The notes under the pieces are model-generated. The model searched no databases, was not told the origin of the DNA, and saw nothing but the letters and a program-made list of their open reading frames with translations. A stretch of DNA of 40,743 bases. Source: Bacillota bacterium (lineage in GTDB: Bacteria; Bacillota; Clostridia; Christensenellales; CAG-138). The stretch lies in NCBI GenBank assembly GCA_023459335.1, contig JAEWUO010000037.1, positions 1 to 40,743 of the forward strand. The letters are read 5' to 3'. This document shows, in pieces, positions 22,741 through 30,112 of the stretch (its first letter is position 1; the number at the start of each line of letters is the position of its first letter). A program made the translations under genes and the position numbers.

Positions 22741-23627
22741 GCTTTCGCCTCCCCGTCCTCGTAATAATGCAGAAAGATTTCCTCCAGCTCCGGTTCGCTG
22801 ACATCCGCGTTGACGAGCGGCAGGCCAGCCAGCTTGCCCATCAGCACGTTGATGTCCCCGCTGTAGAGAAAGCTCGTCTGCGCACCGTCCTGCTGCACCT
22901 GCGACGCACCCGCCAGCGAAAAGCCGGTCAGCGGTTCCTTCGCGGTGAACGCCACCTTCTTATACGAATTTTTTCGCAGATCGTCGATGCTGCGCAGGTC
23001 GACGATACGCCCCTCCTTGATGATGGCGACGCGGTCGCAGATGCGCTGCACCTCGCCTAAAATATGCGAGGAGAAGAGCACGGTCGCCCCGCGTTCGTTT
23101 TCGCGCTGGATCAGGTCGAAAAACGTCCGCTGCATGAGCGGGTCGAGCCCGCTGGTCGGTTCGTCGAGAATGATAAGCCGCGGCGAATGCAGAAGCCCCT
23201 GTACGATACCGACCTTTTTCTTGTTGCCGAGGCTCATGTCCTCGATTTTCTTGTTCAAATCGAGCGAGAGCGCGTCGGCAAGCTCCGCAATCCGTTTCGT
23301 GCAGTCCTTTTTAAAGAAACTTGCGGAATAGCGCAGCAGGTCGATGGCGCGCATCTTGTCGTAATAAAACACCTCGCCCGGCAGATATCCGACTTCGGCA
23401 AGGATCTTCACCTTGTCCTTTTCGCAGTCCATGCCGAATATGCTTCCGCTGCCGCTCGTCTTTTTGATGAGCCCCAGCAGCGTACGGATGGTGGTGGACT
23501 TGCCCGCGCCGTTGGGGCCGATAAAGCCGAAGATTTCGCCCTCCTCGACGCCCATGTCCACATCGATAATGCCGCGCGCCTTGCCGTAATACTTCGTCAG
23601 TTTTTTGGTTTCGATGGCGTAACCCAT
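22737..23627 (-). CDS. ABC exporter ATP-binding protein
   Basis: This 296-residue ATPase has Walker A GPNGAGKST near residue 40, Q-loop region EVGYLPGEVFYYD, Walker B LIILDEPTSGLDPL and the H-loop FSSHIL. The ABC signature reads MSLGNKKKVGIVQGL rather than LSGGQ, a known variant in Firmicute ABC-2 systems of the ABC-type multidrug/bacitracin group. The C-terminal extension (about 215-296) is typical of such exporters. It is the first gene of the three-gene transporter unit, 67 bases downstream of the TetR gene on the same strand, and probably controlled by it. Confidence 0.92.
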   Translation of the reverse strand: MGYAIETKKLTKYYGKARGIIDVDMGVEEGEIFGFIGPNGAGKSTTIRTLLGLIKKTSGSGSIFGMDCEKDKVKILAEVGYLPGEVFYYDKMRAIDLLRYSASFFKKDCTKRIAELADALSLDLNKKIEDMSLGNKKKVGIVQGLLHSPRLIILDEPTSGLDPLMQRTFFDLIQRENERGATVLFSSHILGEVQRICDRVAIIKEGRIVDLRSIDDLRKNSYKKVAFTAKEPLTGFSLAGASQVQQDGAQTSFLYSGDINVLMGKLAGLPLVNADVSEPELEEIFLHYYEDGEAKA

Positions 23628-23694
23628 AAACGCTCCCCCTGTTTCGATTTTTTACCAGAACTGTTTATTCATTGAAACATCCGCAGTTGAAGTT

Positions 23695-24294
23695 TTATTC
23701 GTCTTCCTCCAGCAGCTGCAGAACAATCCCGCGGATTAAAACGCGCAGCGTCTCGTCAAAGATATCTTCCCCGATTTCGCTTTTATACATCAACGACAAA
23801 AACACGCTTCGCAGCGCCGCGCTGAAGATTTCCGCTCGGTCCTGCCGCATACCCGGCAGCATGGACAGCAGTTCCCGTACTTTACCGTCGTCATGCGCCG
23901 TATGCTGTCTGGCAAGTTCCGGCGGCAAGGTACGCATGAAATATTCCATTTCGCCGTCCTGCATCAGCCGCGGCAGAAAAGAATCGTCCAGATGTTTGTA
24001 AAGGCGGAAGATGATATCCGTCAGCGTATCCGCGTCCGGAATATCTTTTAAAGCGGAGATAATGCCGAGCAATTCGGCCTGCATATCGTCGTTAAACTGC
24101 AGAATCACGTCAAAGATCAGCCGTTCCTTGGATTCATAAAAGAGATAAAATGTCCCTTTGGGAATGTTGACACGCTTGACCAGCTCATCCACGGTCGTTT
24201 TGCGAATGCCGTATTGTTCGAGGCTTTTCTTTGCCTCGTTCATAAGGCGTTCTTTGATATACGCCCTTTCGTTTTCGGAAAATGTTTTCGGCAT
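23695..24294 (-). CDS. TetR-family repressor
   Basis: This 199-residue regulator has an N-terminal DNA-binding domain with the pattern QYGIRKTTVDELVKRVNIPK followed by GTFYLFYESKERL (about 27-60). The C-terminal ligand domain is helical and ends IRGIVLQLLEEDE. The start is the ATG at 24294. A longer frame begins inside the -10 box and so cannot be used from this promoter. The gene is first in a leftward unit with the ABC exporter. A palindrome in its own promoter spacer suggests autorepression and co-control of the exporter. The inducer is unknown. Confidence 0.9.
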   Translation of the reverse strand: MPKTFSENERAYIKERLMNEAKKSLEQYGIRKTTVDELVKRVNIPKGTFYLFYESKERLIFDVILQFNDDMQAELLGIISALKDIPDADTLTDIIFRLYKHLDDSFLPRLMQDGEMEYFMRTLPPELARQHTAHDDGKVRELLSMLPGMRQDRAEIFSAALRSVFLSLMYKSEIGEDIFDETLRVLIRGIVLQLLEEDE

Positions 24295-24334
24295 ATCATT
24301 TTCGACCTTTTTGACCGTTTTCGTCTTTATAGTC

Positions 24335-24363
24335 ATTATAGAGCGGAATCCGCTTGCTGTCAA
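24335..24363 (-). promoter_or_regulatory. consensus promoter with palindromic TetR operator
   Basis: On the minus strand TTGACA (24363-24358) and TATAAT (24340-24335) are exactly 17 bases apart, a full consensus promoter. The spacer holds AGCGGAATCCGCT (24342-24354), a perfect 6-1-6 palindrome, placed so that bound repressor would exclude polymerase. Confidence 0.8.
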
Positions 24364-24399
24364 TCCTCGTTTGCGTCCAATTTCAATGATAAAACAAGT

Positions 24400-24423
24400 A
24401 AAAAGCGCCCCTCCCCGGAGCGC
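24400..24423 (-). terminator. terminator of the arsenic operon
   Basis: Read leftward, GCGCTCC pairs with GGGGCGC and is followed by TTTTTAC. It lies between arsC and the tetR promoter. Confidence 0.65.
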
Positions 24424-24449
24424 AATAAAATCCGAATTCACCGGAGCCG

Positions 24450-24839
24450 TTACATCAGGCTCCCTTTCAACGCAAGGATCTTGCCTTCAATCGTCTCGAT
24501 CGTTTGCAGAAACACCTCGTCACTCTGCCCGGTCGGATCGGCAAGCCCCCAGTCTTCGCGCCGCTCGGCGGGCAAATACGGGCACTCAACCCCGCAGCCC
24601 ATCGTGACGACGACATCCGCGCGCGGCAGCTCGGCGATCAGCTTCGGCCGCTGGGTGCGCTCCATGTCCACACCGTAACGCTCCTTCATAAGCCGCACGG
24701 CGTCGGGATTGATCCTGTCCTTCGTCTCCGTTCCGGCGGAGTAGCTCTCAAAAATATCCCCCGCAAGCAGTTTGCCAAGCGCCTCGGCGATCTGGCTGCG
24801 GCAGGAGTTATGCGTGCAGATAAACGCTACTTTCTTCAT
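24450..24839 (-). CDS. arsC: arsenate reductase, thioredoxin-coupled LMW-phosphatase type
   Basis: This 129-residue enzyme reduces As(V) to As(III). The phosphatase-like loop is CTHNSCRS (Cys8 to Arg14), and the relay cysteines are in TMGCGVECPYLP (Cys82, Cys86). The pattern matches the Staphylococcus pI258-type enzyme, which needs thioredoxin rather than glutaredoxin. DWGLADPTGQSDE is the usual Asp loop. Two thioredoxin-like proteins are encoded upstream in the same operon and could serve as donors. It is the last gene of the unit, followed by a terminator. No ArsB or Acr3 pump is present here to remove the arsenite produced. Confidence 0.93.
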   Translation of the reverse strand: MKKVAFICTHNSCRSQIAEALGKLLAGDIFESYSAGTETKDRINPDAVRLMKERYGVDMERTQRPKLIAELPRADVVVTMGCGVECPYLPAERREDWGLADPTGQSDEVFLQTIETIEGKILALKGSLM

Positions 24840-24873
24840 GACGTCATTCCCCGTTCAATAGGTCCCATATTTT

Positions 24874-25401
24874 TCAGCAGCAGCAACCGCCGCTATTGTC
24901 CTGAAAATCATCCCGAGGGCTGCGCCGCTCCATCAAGAATGTGCTGCGCCAGACGCCGAAGCGGTCCTGCCCGATCTTTTCGCGGTAACCAACCATGCGA
25001 AACCCGCAGCTGTTATGCAGCGCGACGCTCGCGGCGTTGTTCTCCATGATTCTCGACTGCAGCGTCCAGAATCCGGCTTCCTCGGAGGACGCGATCAGTG
25101 CAAGAAGCAGCGTCTTGCCCGCGCCGTATCCCCGCGCTTCCCGCCCGATATAGATGCTCACGCTCGCTACGCCCGCGTAAACGCAGCGGCTGGAATAAGG
25201 GCTCAGCGCGGCCCAGCCGGCGATGCGGCCGCCTTTCATGACGACGAGGCGGCAGGCCTTCAGATGCGACTCGTTCCATTCCTGCCAGATCGGGCACTCC
25301 GTCTGAAACGTCGCGAGATTGTCGTCCATGCCTTCCTGATAGATCCGCGCGACTTCCGGCCAATCGCCGTCTTCCATCGCGCGTACGGTGAGCTCCGTCA
25401 T
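24874..25401 (-). CDS. arsN: GNAT acetyltransferase, ArsN/phosphinothricin-acetyltransferase-like
   Basis: This 175-residue GNAT-fold protein starts TVRAMEDGDWPEVARIYQEG. It has the acetyl-CoA-binding segment SVSIYIGREARGYGAGKTLL (about 81-100) and the NNAASVALHNSCGFRMVG stretch typical of phosphinothricin acetyltransferase relatives. Members in arsenic operons (ArsN1) acetylate arsinothricin, an organoarsenical antibiotic. The position between the permease pair and arsC supports this role, but it is inferred. The C-terminus ends SGGCCC, a Cys-triple tail not expected in plain GNATs. Similar Cys-rich ends occur on other proteins of this operon. The stop is TGA, and I see no reason to read it as selenocysteine. 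Confidence 0.75.
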   Translation of the reverse strand: MTELTVRAMEDGDWPEVARIYQEGMDDNLATFQTECPIWQEWNESHLKACRLVVMKGGRIAGWAALSPYSSRCVYAGVASVSIYIGREARGYGAGKTLLLALIASSEEAGFWTLQSRIMENNAASVALHNSCGFRMVGYREKIGQDRFGVWRSTFLMERRSPRDDFQDNSGGCCC

Positions 25402-25431
25402 TCAATTTGCCTTCTTTCCCTGTTCAGCGCG

Positions 25432-26052
25432 TCAGTCGTTCGCGCTGCGTTCCGGCGGTTGTGCGCCGTTGAGGGTGTAGATTTCGTCCTGCTGCTTCTG
25501 ACTGAGCGTTTTTTCCGTGATCAATGCGATCAGCGGAATCCCGATCAGGCTCAGCGCGAGCCGAACGAGCATAAATTTCAGCCCCATGCTCGCCGCCTCG
25601 AACGCCAGCAGCGGAATCTTCGTTGTCGACCAGGCGCCGATAAAGATCAGCACGTTCGTCAGGCTGCTGCCCTTTTTCAGCATGATCGCGGCAAACGGAA
25701 ACGCCGCGTAGAGCGGGCCTGCCGCCGCCGAGCCGAGCAGGAACGCGATCATCACGCCCTTGAATCCGGAGCCTTTCCCGGTGTACTTCATCATGGTGGC
25801 GCGGTCGACCCAAACGTCCAGAAGCCCGAGCAGGATGAAGATCGGCGGCAGGACCGAGAGCATCTCCTTGAAGCTGCCCAGGGTATTGGTCAGCGCCTTC
25901 TGCCCGATTGCGGGAAACGCGAATCCCGCAGCCAAGCCCGCCGCAAGCAGGATGAAAAACGTTCCGTACCGCTTGAGAAACGGCTTTTTCTGCTGCATCG
26001 GCTGTCCGGGTTCTGCACCCCGCGCGTTTGGCTGCCGGTTCTGCTCGCTCAT
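25432..26052 (-). CDS. permease half-protein (ArsP/DUF318-like), C-terminal partner
   Basis: This 206-residue membrane protein has a soluble basic N-terminus (about 1-27), then about five helices. The conserved loop GSAAAGPLYAAFPFAAIMLKKG (about 95-115) corresponds to the G-P-FPxAAxLxKxG loop in the preceding gene. Together they look like the two halves of a permease of the ArsP/UPF0718 superfamily. The start at 26052 overlaps the previous stop by ATGA, so the halves are co-translated and probably assemble. The cargo may be arsenite or an organoarsenical, inferred from the operon. The Cys motif of full-length ArsP is absent. Confidence 0.75.
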   Translation of the reverse strand: MSEQNRQPNARGAEPGQPMQQKKPFLKRYGTFFILLAAGLAAGFAFPAIGQKALTNTLGSFKEMLSVLPPIFILLGLLDVWVDRATMMKYTGKGSGFKGVMIAFLLGSAAAGPLYAAFPFAAIMLKKGSSLTNVLIFIGAWSTTKIPLLAFEAASMGLKFMLVRLALSLIGIPLIALITEKTLSQKQQDEIYTLNGAQPPERSAND

Positions 26053-26528
26053 GCAAACACCACCCCCATCACGACCGCCACGGCAAGCGAAAAGACGAAC
26101 GCCGCGCCGTTTCGCGTCAGCGTCGAGCGCAGGCCGAATGTCCTGCGCTCGATCGGGATCGTCACGATGCCGACCATCATGAGCGTGGAGACAAACGCCG
26201 CAAGCTGCATATATCCCGCGCCGTTTTTCAGCAGCGCGGCCGCGAGCGGAAAGGCGACAAACCCCGGCATCAGCGTGACCGAGCCGATCACCGCCGCGGC
26301 AAGAACGCCCCAAAATCCGCTGCCGGAGCCAAGAAGTTTTTGAATCGTTTCCTGCGGAAAGATCGCGAGCGCGAAACCGATGACGAGAAAAATCGTCAGC
26401 AGCTGCGGCAGGATGTTTTCAAACGCTTTCCATGCTTTCAGGAGCGCCATTTTGGTCTTCTGACGGTCCTTGAAAAAAGAAATCCCGAGGCAGGTAATGG
26501 CAAGGATATAAAGAATATAAGTAAACAT
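26049..26528 (-). CDS. permease half-protein (ArsP/DUF318-like), N-terminal partner
   Basis: This 159-residue membrane protein has about five hydrophobic segments, starting MFTYILYILAITCLGISFF. The loop GSVTLMPGFVAFPLAAALLK mirrors that in the next gene. KDRQKTKMALLKAWKAF is a short cytoplasmic basic link, as in UPF0718 permeases. The two genes overlap by four bases. Half-size permeases of this kind recur in anaerobes beside arsR and thioredoxin genes. Their transport has not, to my knowledge, been measured. Confidence 0.75.
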   Translation of the reverse strand: MFTYILYILAITCLGISFFKDRQKTKMALLKAWKAFENILPQLLTIFLVIGFALAIFPQETIQKLLGSGSGFWGVLAAAVIGSVTLMPGFVAFPLAAALLKNGAGYMQLAAFVSTLMMVGIVTIPIERRTFGLRSTLTRNGAAFVFSLAVAVVMGVVFA

Positions 26529-26625
26529 ACGCTTTCCGCTTATCCTTTGCTTTTATATAGAATCCTAAGGGCCGTCTCTCCGAATCTCGCCCAGCCCGAA
26601 TAAGGGCGCCGCCTCGGCAAACGAT

Positions 26626-26982
26626 TCATCGGATCTTTTTCAGGATCGCGACGACTTCCTCGGTCTTGAGCGCCTTGCCATATGAAACGACCTTGCCGTC
26701 CACCACCAGCGCGGGCGTGCTCATCACGCCGTAAGAAGCGATCTTCGCAAAGTCTGTGACGTGATCAATGGCCGTATCCATGCCCAACTGCTCCAGCGCA
26801 GCTTTCGTCGCGGCTTCCAGCGCGTTGCATTTCGCGCAGCCGCTGCCGAGGATCTTGACCGACGCCCCCTCCGTCTTCGCTTTTTCCGCCTGCTCCATGC
26901 TTTCGCAGTCACATCCGCCGCCGCAGCAGCAGGAGGATTGTTTTGTTTCCGTCGTTTCTTTTCGTCTTCCAAAGAGCGCCAT
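26626..26982 (-). CDS. thioredoxin-like redox-active disulfide protein with Cys-rich head
   Basis: This 118-residue protein has a thioredoxin-like fold of the small redox-active disulfide type: VKILGSGCAKCNALEAATK carries the CxxC (C49, C52), and VMSTPALVVDG has the cis-Pro. The first 30 residues are unusual, with SSCCCGGGCDC (17-26) resembling a soft-metal site. It could hand metalloid or electrons to the permease halves encoded next, or reduce ArsC. It lies 97 bases before the permease pair and 77 bases after ccdA. These gaps could hold internal regulation but show no clear promoter. Confidence 0.85.
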   Translation of the reverse strand: MALFGRRKETTETKQSSCCCGGGCDCESMEQAEKAKTEGASVKILGSGCAKCNALEAATKAALEQLGMDTAIDHVTDFAKIASYGVMSTPALVVDGKVVSYGKALKTEEVVAILKKIR

Positions 26983-27059
26983 AATGATTCTTTCCTTTCG
27001 ATTATTGATGACCTGTTTTTTTATTTCTTATCGTCAAGTATATCTCTAAACATCAGTTT

Positions 27060-27749
27060 CTAAAACCCCAGATACAGCAGGTAAAAACCAATGAGCAGGA
27101 TCAGTACCCCCATCATGATCTTCAAAATGCGGGATACCGTGCCGTAACGTTCGTTCTGTGTGAGTCTGTTCACGGCGCCGATCGACGAACCGGCAAGCAC
27201 CGCCAGCGCGCCGTGCCCAACGCCATAGAGCAGCAGCAGCAGCGCACCCCACAGCAGGCTGCCGCCGCCCGCCGCGACGGCCAGAAGCGCGATGAGAACA
27301 GGCGTTGCGCAGGGAGAGGAAAACAGCCCGCCGAGCATACCGGCAAGCAAGGCGCCGATATAGCCTCGCCGCTTGCTTTTGCCGGTAAGATAAGCCGACG
27401 GAACGATATTCACAACATCCCATGTCTGCAGCGCCATGAGTACCATCAGGATACCCAGCACAATATACCACCACTTCGCGCCGGAACCAAGCAGCCGTCC
27501 GATGCTCGCGGCAGCGACTCCGAGCGCCGTAAAGGTAACGGCGGCTCCCAGTGCGAACATCAGGGAGAACCGAACCGCCCTCCTCGGTTCAACGCCGACG
27601 CCGCCAACATATGCAATCACGAGCGGAATGCTGGAAAGCGAACACGGCGTAAAGGACGTGAGAATACCGGCAAGCAGCGAAAGCAGCGGAGCCAGCCACA
27701 TGTTCTGGCCGATCTGCGCGCTGATTTGTTCCAGCCAGGCGCCGATCAT
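27060..27749 (-). CDS. CcdA-family membrane thiol-electron transporter
   Basis: This 229-residue protein has six to seven membrane segments. The two conserved cysteines that shuttle electrons across the membrane lie in LTSFTPCSLSSIPLVI (C36) and GGLFSSPCATPVLIALL (C147), the CcdA/DsbD central-domain pattern. It would take electrons from cytoplasmic thioredoxin and pass them to the anchored external thioredoxin encoded by the overlapping upstream gene. The GTG or ATG region overlaps that gene's stop by four bases. In this operon it likely feeds reductant to an external metalloid-handling step rather than to cytochrome c maturation, since no cytochrome genes are near. Confidence 0.9.
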   Translation of the reverse strand: MIGAWLEQISAQIGQNMWLAPLLSLLAGILTSFTPCSLSSIPLVIAYVGGVGVEPRRAVRFSLMFALGAAVTFTALGVAAASIGRLLGSGAKWWYIVLGILMVLMALQTWDVVNIVPSAYLTGKSKRRGYIGALLAGMLGGLFSSPCATPVLIALLAVAAGGGSLLWGALLLLLYGVGHGALAVLAGSSIGAVNRLTQNERYGTVSRILKIMMGVLILLIGFYLLYLGF

Positions 27750-28336
27750 TCGCCCGCTCCCATATCCGCAAGAATCTTCTCAAGCTGCTCTTGGGTGAGT
27801 CCGCCCTGGTGCACGGTGAATACGTGTTTCCGCGTTTCTTTGGCGCTGTAGAAATCAAACTCGATGCCCAGGTCCTCGCTCGGCACATACGGCGTTCCAT
27901 CCGCGTTGATGAATACCTGGGTTGGAATCACCTGAACGGGAAAATTACCGACCGCGTCAGAATACTTCCACACATCGACAAATTTTACGATCGCCCTGCC
28001 CTGATAGTTTTCGTTCGCGCTCCTAAGAACCGGCGCCATCTGCTGGCACGGAATGCAGGAGTCCGAACCGAAATCGATCACGATCGGAAGCTTGTAAGAT
28101 AAAAGCGCAGCCAGATCGACCGCCTCCGCTTCCAGCGCAAGATCGGCGTTACGATCTTCTTCGTCTGCCGCTTCGCCGTTTTCCGCGTCCAAGGCTGTTT
28201 CCGCGTTCGCTTCGGGCGTGGTCTTCGGTGTATCGCCGTTTTTCACAAACCATATGGCCGCAATGGCGATGAGAATTACGATCAGGAGCAGAATTTTCCA
28301 AATCGAACTCTTTTTATTTGGTTCGGCCTCAGCCAC
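27746..28336 (-). CDS. membrane-anchored thioredoxin
   Basis: This 196-residue protein has one N-terminal membrane helix (about 12-31), an acidic linker (about 40-70), then a thioredoxin domain outside the membrane with CxxC in SDSCIPCQQM (C94, C97) and cis-Pro in QVIPTQVFI. The start is GTG at 28336, inside the end of the ferredoxin gene. It ends by overlapping the ccdA start, so the two form a translationally coupled pair: CcdA supplies electrons and this protein uses them outside. The target is unknown; an external disulfide or metalloid-thiol is likely, given the operon. Confidence 0.88.
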   Translation of the reverse strand: MAEAEPNKKSSIWKILLLIVILIAIAAIWFVKNGDTPKTTPEANAETALDAENGEAADEEDRNADLALEAEAVDLAALLSYKLPIVIDFGSDSCIPCQQMAPVLRSANENYQGRAIVKFVDVWKYSDAVGNFPVQVIPTQVFINADGTPYVPSEDLGIEFDFYSAKETRKHVFTVHQGGLTQEQLEKILADMGAGE

Positions 28337-29099
28337 AGCAATTCCCCCCGTCGCATTCGCATCCTGATTTGCTCTGTTTCCCGGCGTAAAAGTTCATCAG
28401 ATTTTCCGGCAGTTCGTAATCCGTTGCCGGCTGAGATTCGCTGTTATTTCCGAATACAGCGGATAGAATCCCCTCTGCCAGCATCGCTTCGGGCGGCGCC
28501 TCAAAGGTTTCCCCGTTATACTCAAAGATACGGCAGTCAACGCGCGTACCGCTGATTTCGCCGCAGCAGCCGCAGTTGTTTTCTGCGACAGAAGGGCAGA
28601 TATCGCGTCCGTTGACCCGGATCGTCGGCGAAGAGAGAAACCGGTGCCGAATCGCGATCCCCCGCGTCGCCATTTCAATTTTTCGGTATTCTACGGAATA
28701 ACCTGCGAGCGCAAACGCCGGCGTCAGGGTCATGATCGCTTCGTCGAGTCGCTGAGCCGTGCTTATACAGCGTTCACAGGTCTTGAGGTCGAGATAGAGA
28801 AACTCGATGAGCACCGCCCTCATTGAGGTCGTTTCGCTGCAGCTGCGGCATTTGACATCGTTTTGAGCCTCCGCCCCGTTTGGCGGCGTCCACCCCGTGT
28901 CTTCTCCGACATAAGTGATTGCGCCGGCCGGGCAGCGGTTGCCGCAGCCGTGGCAGTGATCTACGCAGGAGTCTGGTCTCGTAACAACGGGGGTCGGCGC
29001 TTTTTTTGTGTCATACACGTCGTGCGGGCATTTTGAAACGCAGGTTCCGCACTCGGTGCAACTCGTATAATCGATCACCGGATACCACTTCTTTGCCAT
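28329..29099 (-). CDS. double-cluster ferredoxin fused to a DUF2703 domain
   Basis: This 256-residue protein has two modules. Residues 1-65 bind two [4Fe-4S] clusters, with ligands C14, C17, C20, C24 and C45, C49, C52, C56. Residues about 95-220 match DUF2703: FLYLDLKTCERCISTAQRLDE with CxxC at 108-111, then STPTIRVNG-like SPTIRVNGRDIC and NNCGCCGE. The tail ends GCECDGGNCCG. DUF2703 proteins have a thioredoxin-like look and turn up near arsenic and mercury genes, but have no known reaction. The ferredoxin fusion suggests an electron-fed reductase or a metalloid-thiol chaperone in the cytoplasm. It starts eight bases after the ArsP gene and overlaps the next gene. Confidence 0.85.
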   Translation of the reverse strand: MAKKWYPVIDYTSCTECGTCVSKCPHDVYDTKKAPTPVVTRPDSCVDHCHGCGNRCPAGAITYVGEDTGWTPPNGAEAQNDVKCRSCSETTSMRAVLIEFLYLDLKTCERCISTAQRLDEAIMTLTPAFALAGYSVEYRKIEMATRGIAIRHRFLSSPTIRVNGRDICPSVAENNCGCCGEISGTRVDCRIFEYNGETFEAPPEAMLAEGILSAVFGNNSESQPATDYELPENLMNFYAGKQSKSGCECDGGNCCG

Positions 29100-29107
29100 A
29101 AACGCTC

Positions 29108-30112
29108 CTATGCGATCAGCGGCTGGAGGACATTAAACAGATACCCCACCAGGATGATGCCGAGGGTGCAGATCGCGATAAACAGCGCGAGCAGTTTCGG
29201 TTTGACCGCCTTGCGCAGCATGATCATGGAAGGCAAAGACAGCGTGGTCACCGCCATCATGAACGACAATACCGAGCCGAGCTGCGCGCCTTTTGAAAAC
29301 AACGCCTCCGCGATGGGGATCGTGCCGAAGATATCCGCATACATCGGTACGCCGATCAGCGTCGCCAGAATCACGCCGAACGGATTTTTATTGCCGAGCA
29401 CGCTCACAACCCACTCCTGGGGAATCCAGTTGTGGATGACCGCGCCTACGCCGACGCCGATCAGGATATACGGGAACACCTTCTTAAACGTCGCTGTCAT
29501 CTGTTCCTTCGCATAGATCAGGCGGTCTTTGACCGTCAGATCGGGAGAATCGATATCCACGCTGCCCGCGGTAAGAATGAAACTCTCGACGTAACGTTCC
29601 ATCCGCATTTTCTCGATCAGCGTACCGCCGAGCACCGCGATAACAAGGCCGAACAGCACGTAAATGATCGCGACTTTCGCGCCGAAAATGCTCATTAAAA
29701 GCACCAGCGAGCCAAGGTCGACCATCGGCGAGGAGATCAGAAACGAAAACGTCACGCCAACCGGTAACCCCGCAGAGGTAAAACCGATGAAAAGCGGAAT
29801 CGACGAGCAGGAGCAAAACGGCGTTACCGTACCCAGCAGCGCGGCGATGATATTGGAGCCGATACCGTGGAAGCGTCCGAGAATTTTTTTACTGCGTTCC
29901 GGCGGAAAGAAACTTTGGATATAGCTGATCACGAAGATCAGCGCGCAAAGCAGGATCGTGATCTTGATCACGTCGTAGAGAAAAAACTGCGCGCTGCCGA
30001 CCCAACGGTTATTCAGATCAAGCCCGAGCGCGCTGAGCGCGCTCCCGATCAGATCGTTGAGCCAACGCATGGATAGTATTTGATTTTGAATAAATTCGAA
30101 TACCGCTTTCAT
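29108..30112 (-). CDS. arsP: ArsP-type permease (organoarsenical efflux)
   Basis: This 334-residue protein has about eight hydrophobic segments. The ArsP/DUF318 signature GTVTPFCSCSSIPLFIGF is at about 94-111, with the Cys pair C100 and C102. Family members studied in other bacteria export trivalent organoarsenicals such as methylarsenite. Related permeases are linked to other metals. The start ATG at 30112 overlaps the arsR stop by ATGA, and AAAAGGTG lies upstream; a longer start inside arsR is possible but less likely. It is the second gene of the operon and the only full-length pump in it. Confidence 0.88.
   Translation of the reverse strand: MKAVFEFIQNQILSMRWLNDLIGSALSALGLDLNNRWVGSAQFFLYDVIKITILLCALIFVISYIQSFFPPERSKKILGRFHGIGSNIIAALLGTVTPFCSCSSIPLFIGFTSAGLPVGVTFSFLISSPMVDLGSLVLLMSIFGAKVAIIYVLFGLVIAVLGGTLIEKMRMERYVESFILTAGSVDIDSPDLTVKDRLIYAKEQMTATFKKVFPYILIGVGVGAVIHNWIPQEWVVSVLGNKNPFGVILATLIGVPMYADIFGTIPIAEALFSKGAQLGSVLSFMMAVTTLSLPSMIMLRKAVKPKLLALFIAICTLGIILVGYLFNVLQPLIA

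Noticed and set aside
24846..25401. Selenocysteine read-through of the TGA after the GNAT CCC tail
   Set aside because: The frame beyond the TGA adds only about nine residues with no redox motif, and no selenium-insertion stem is evident.
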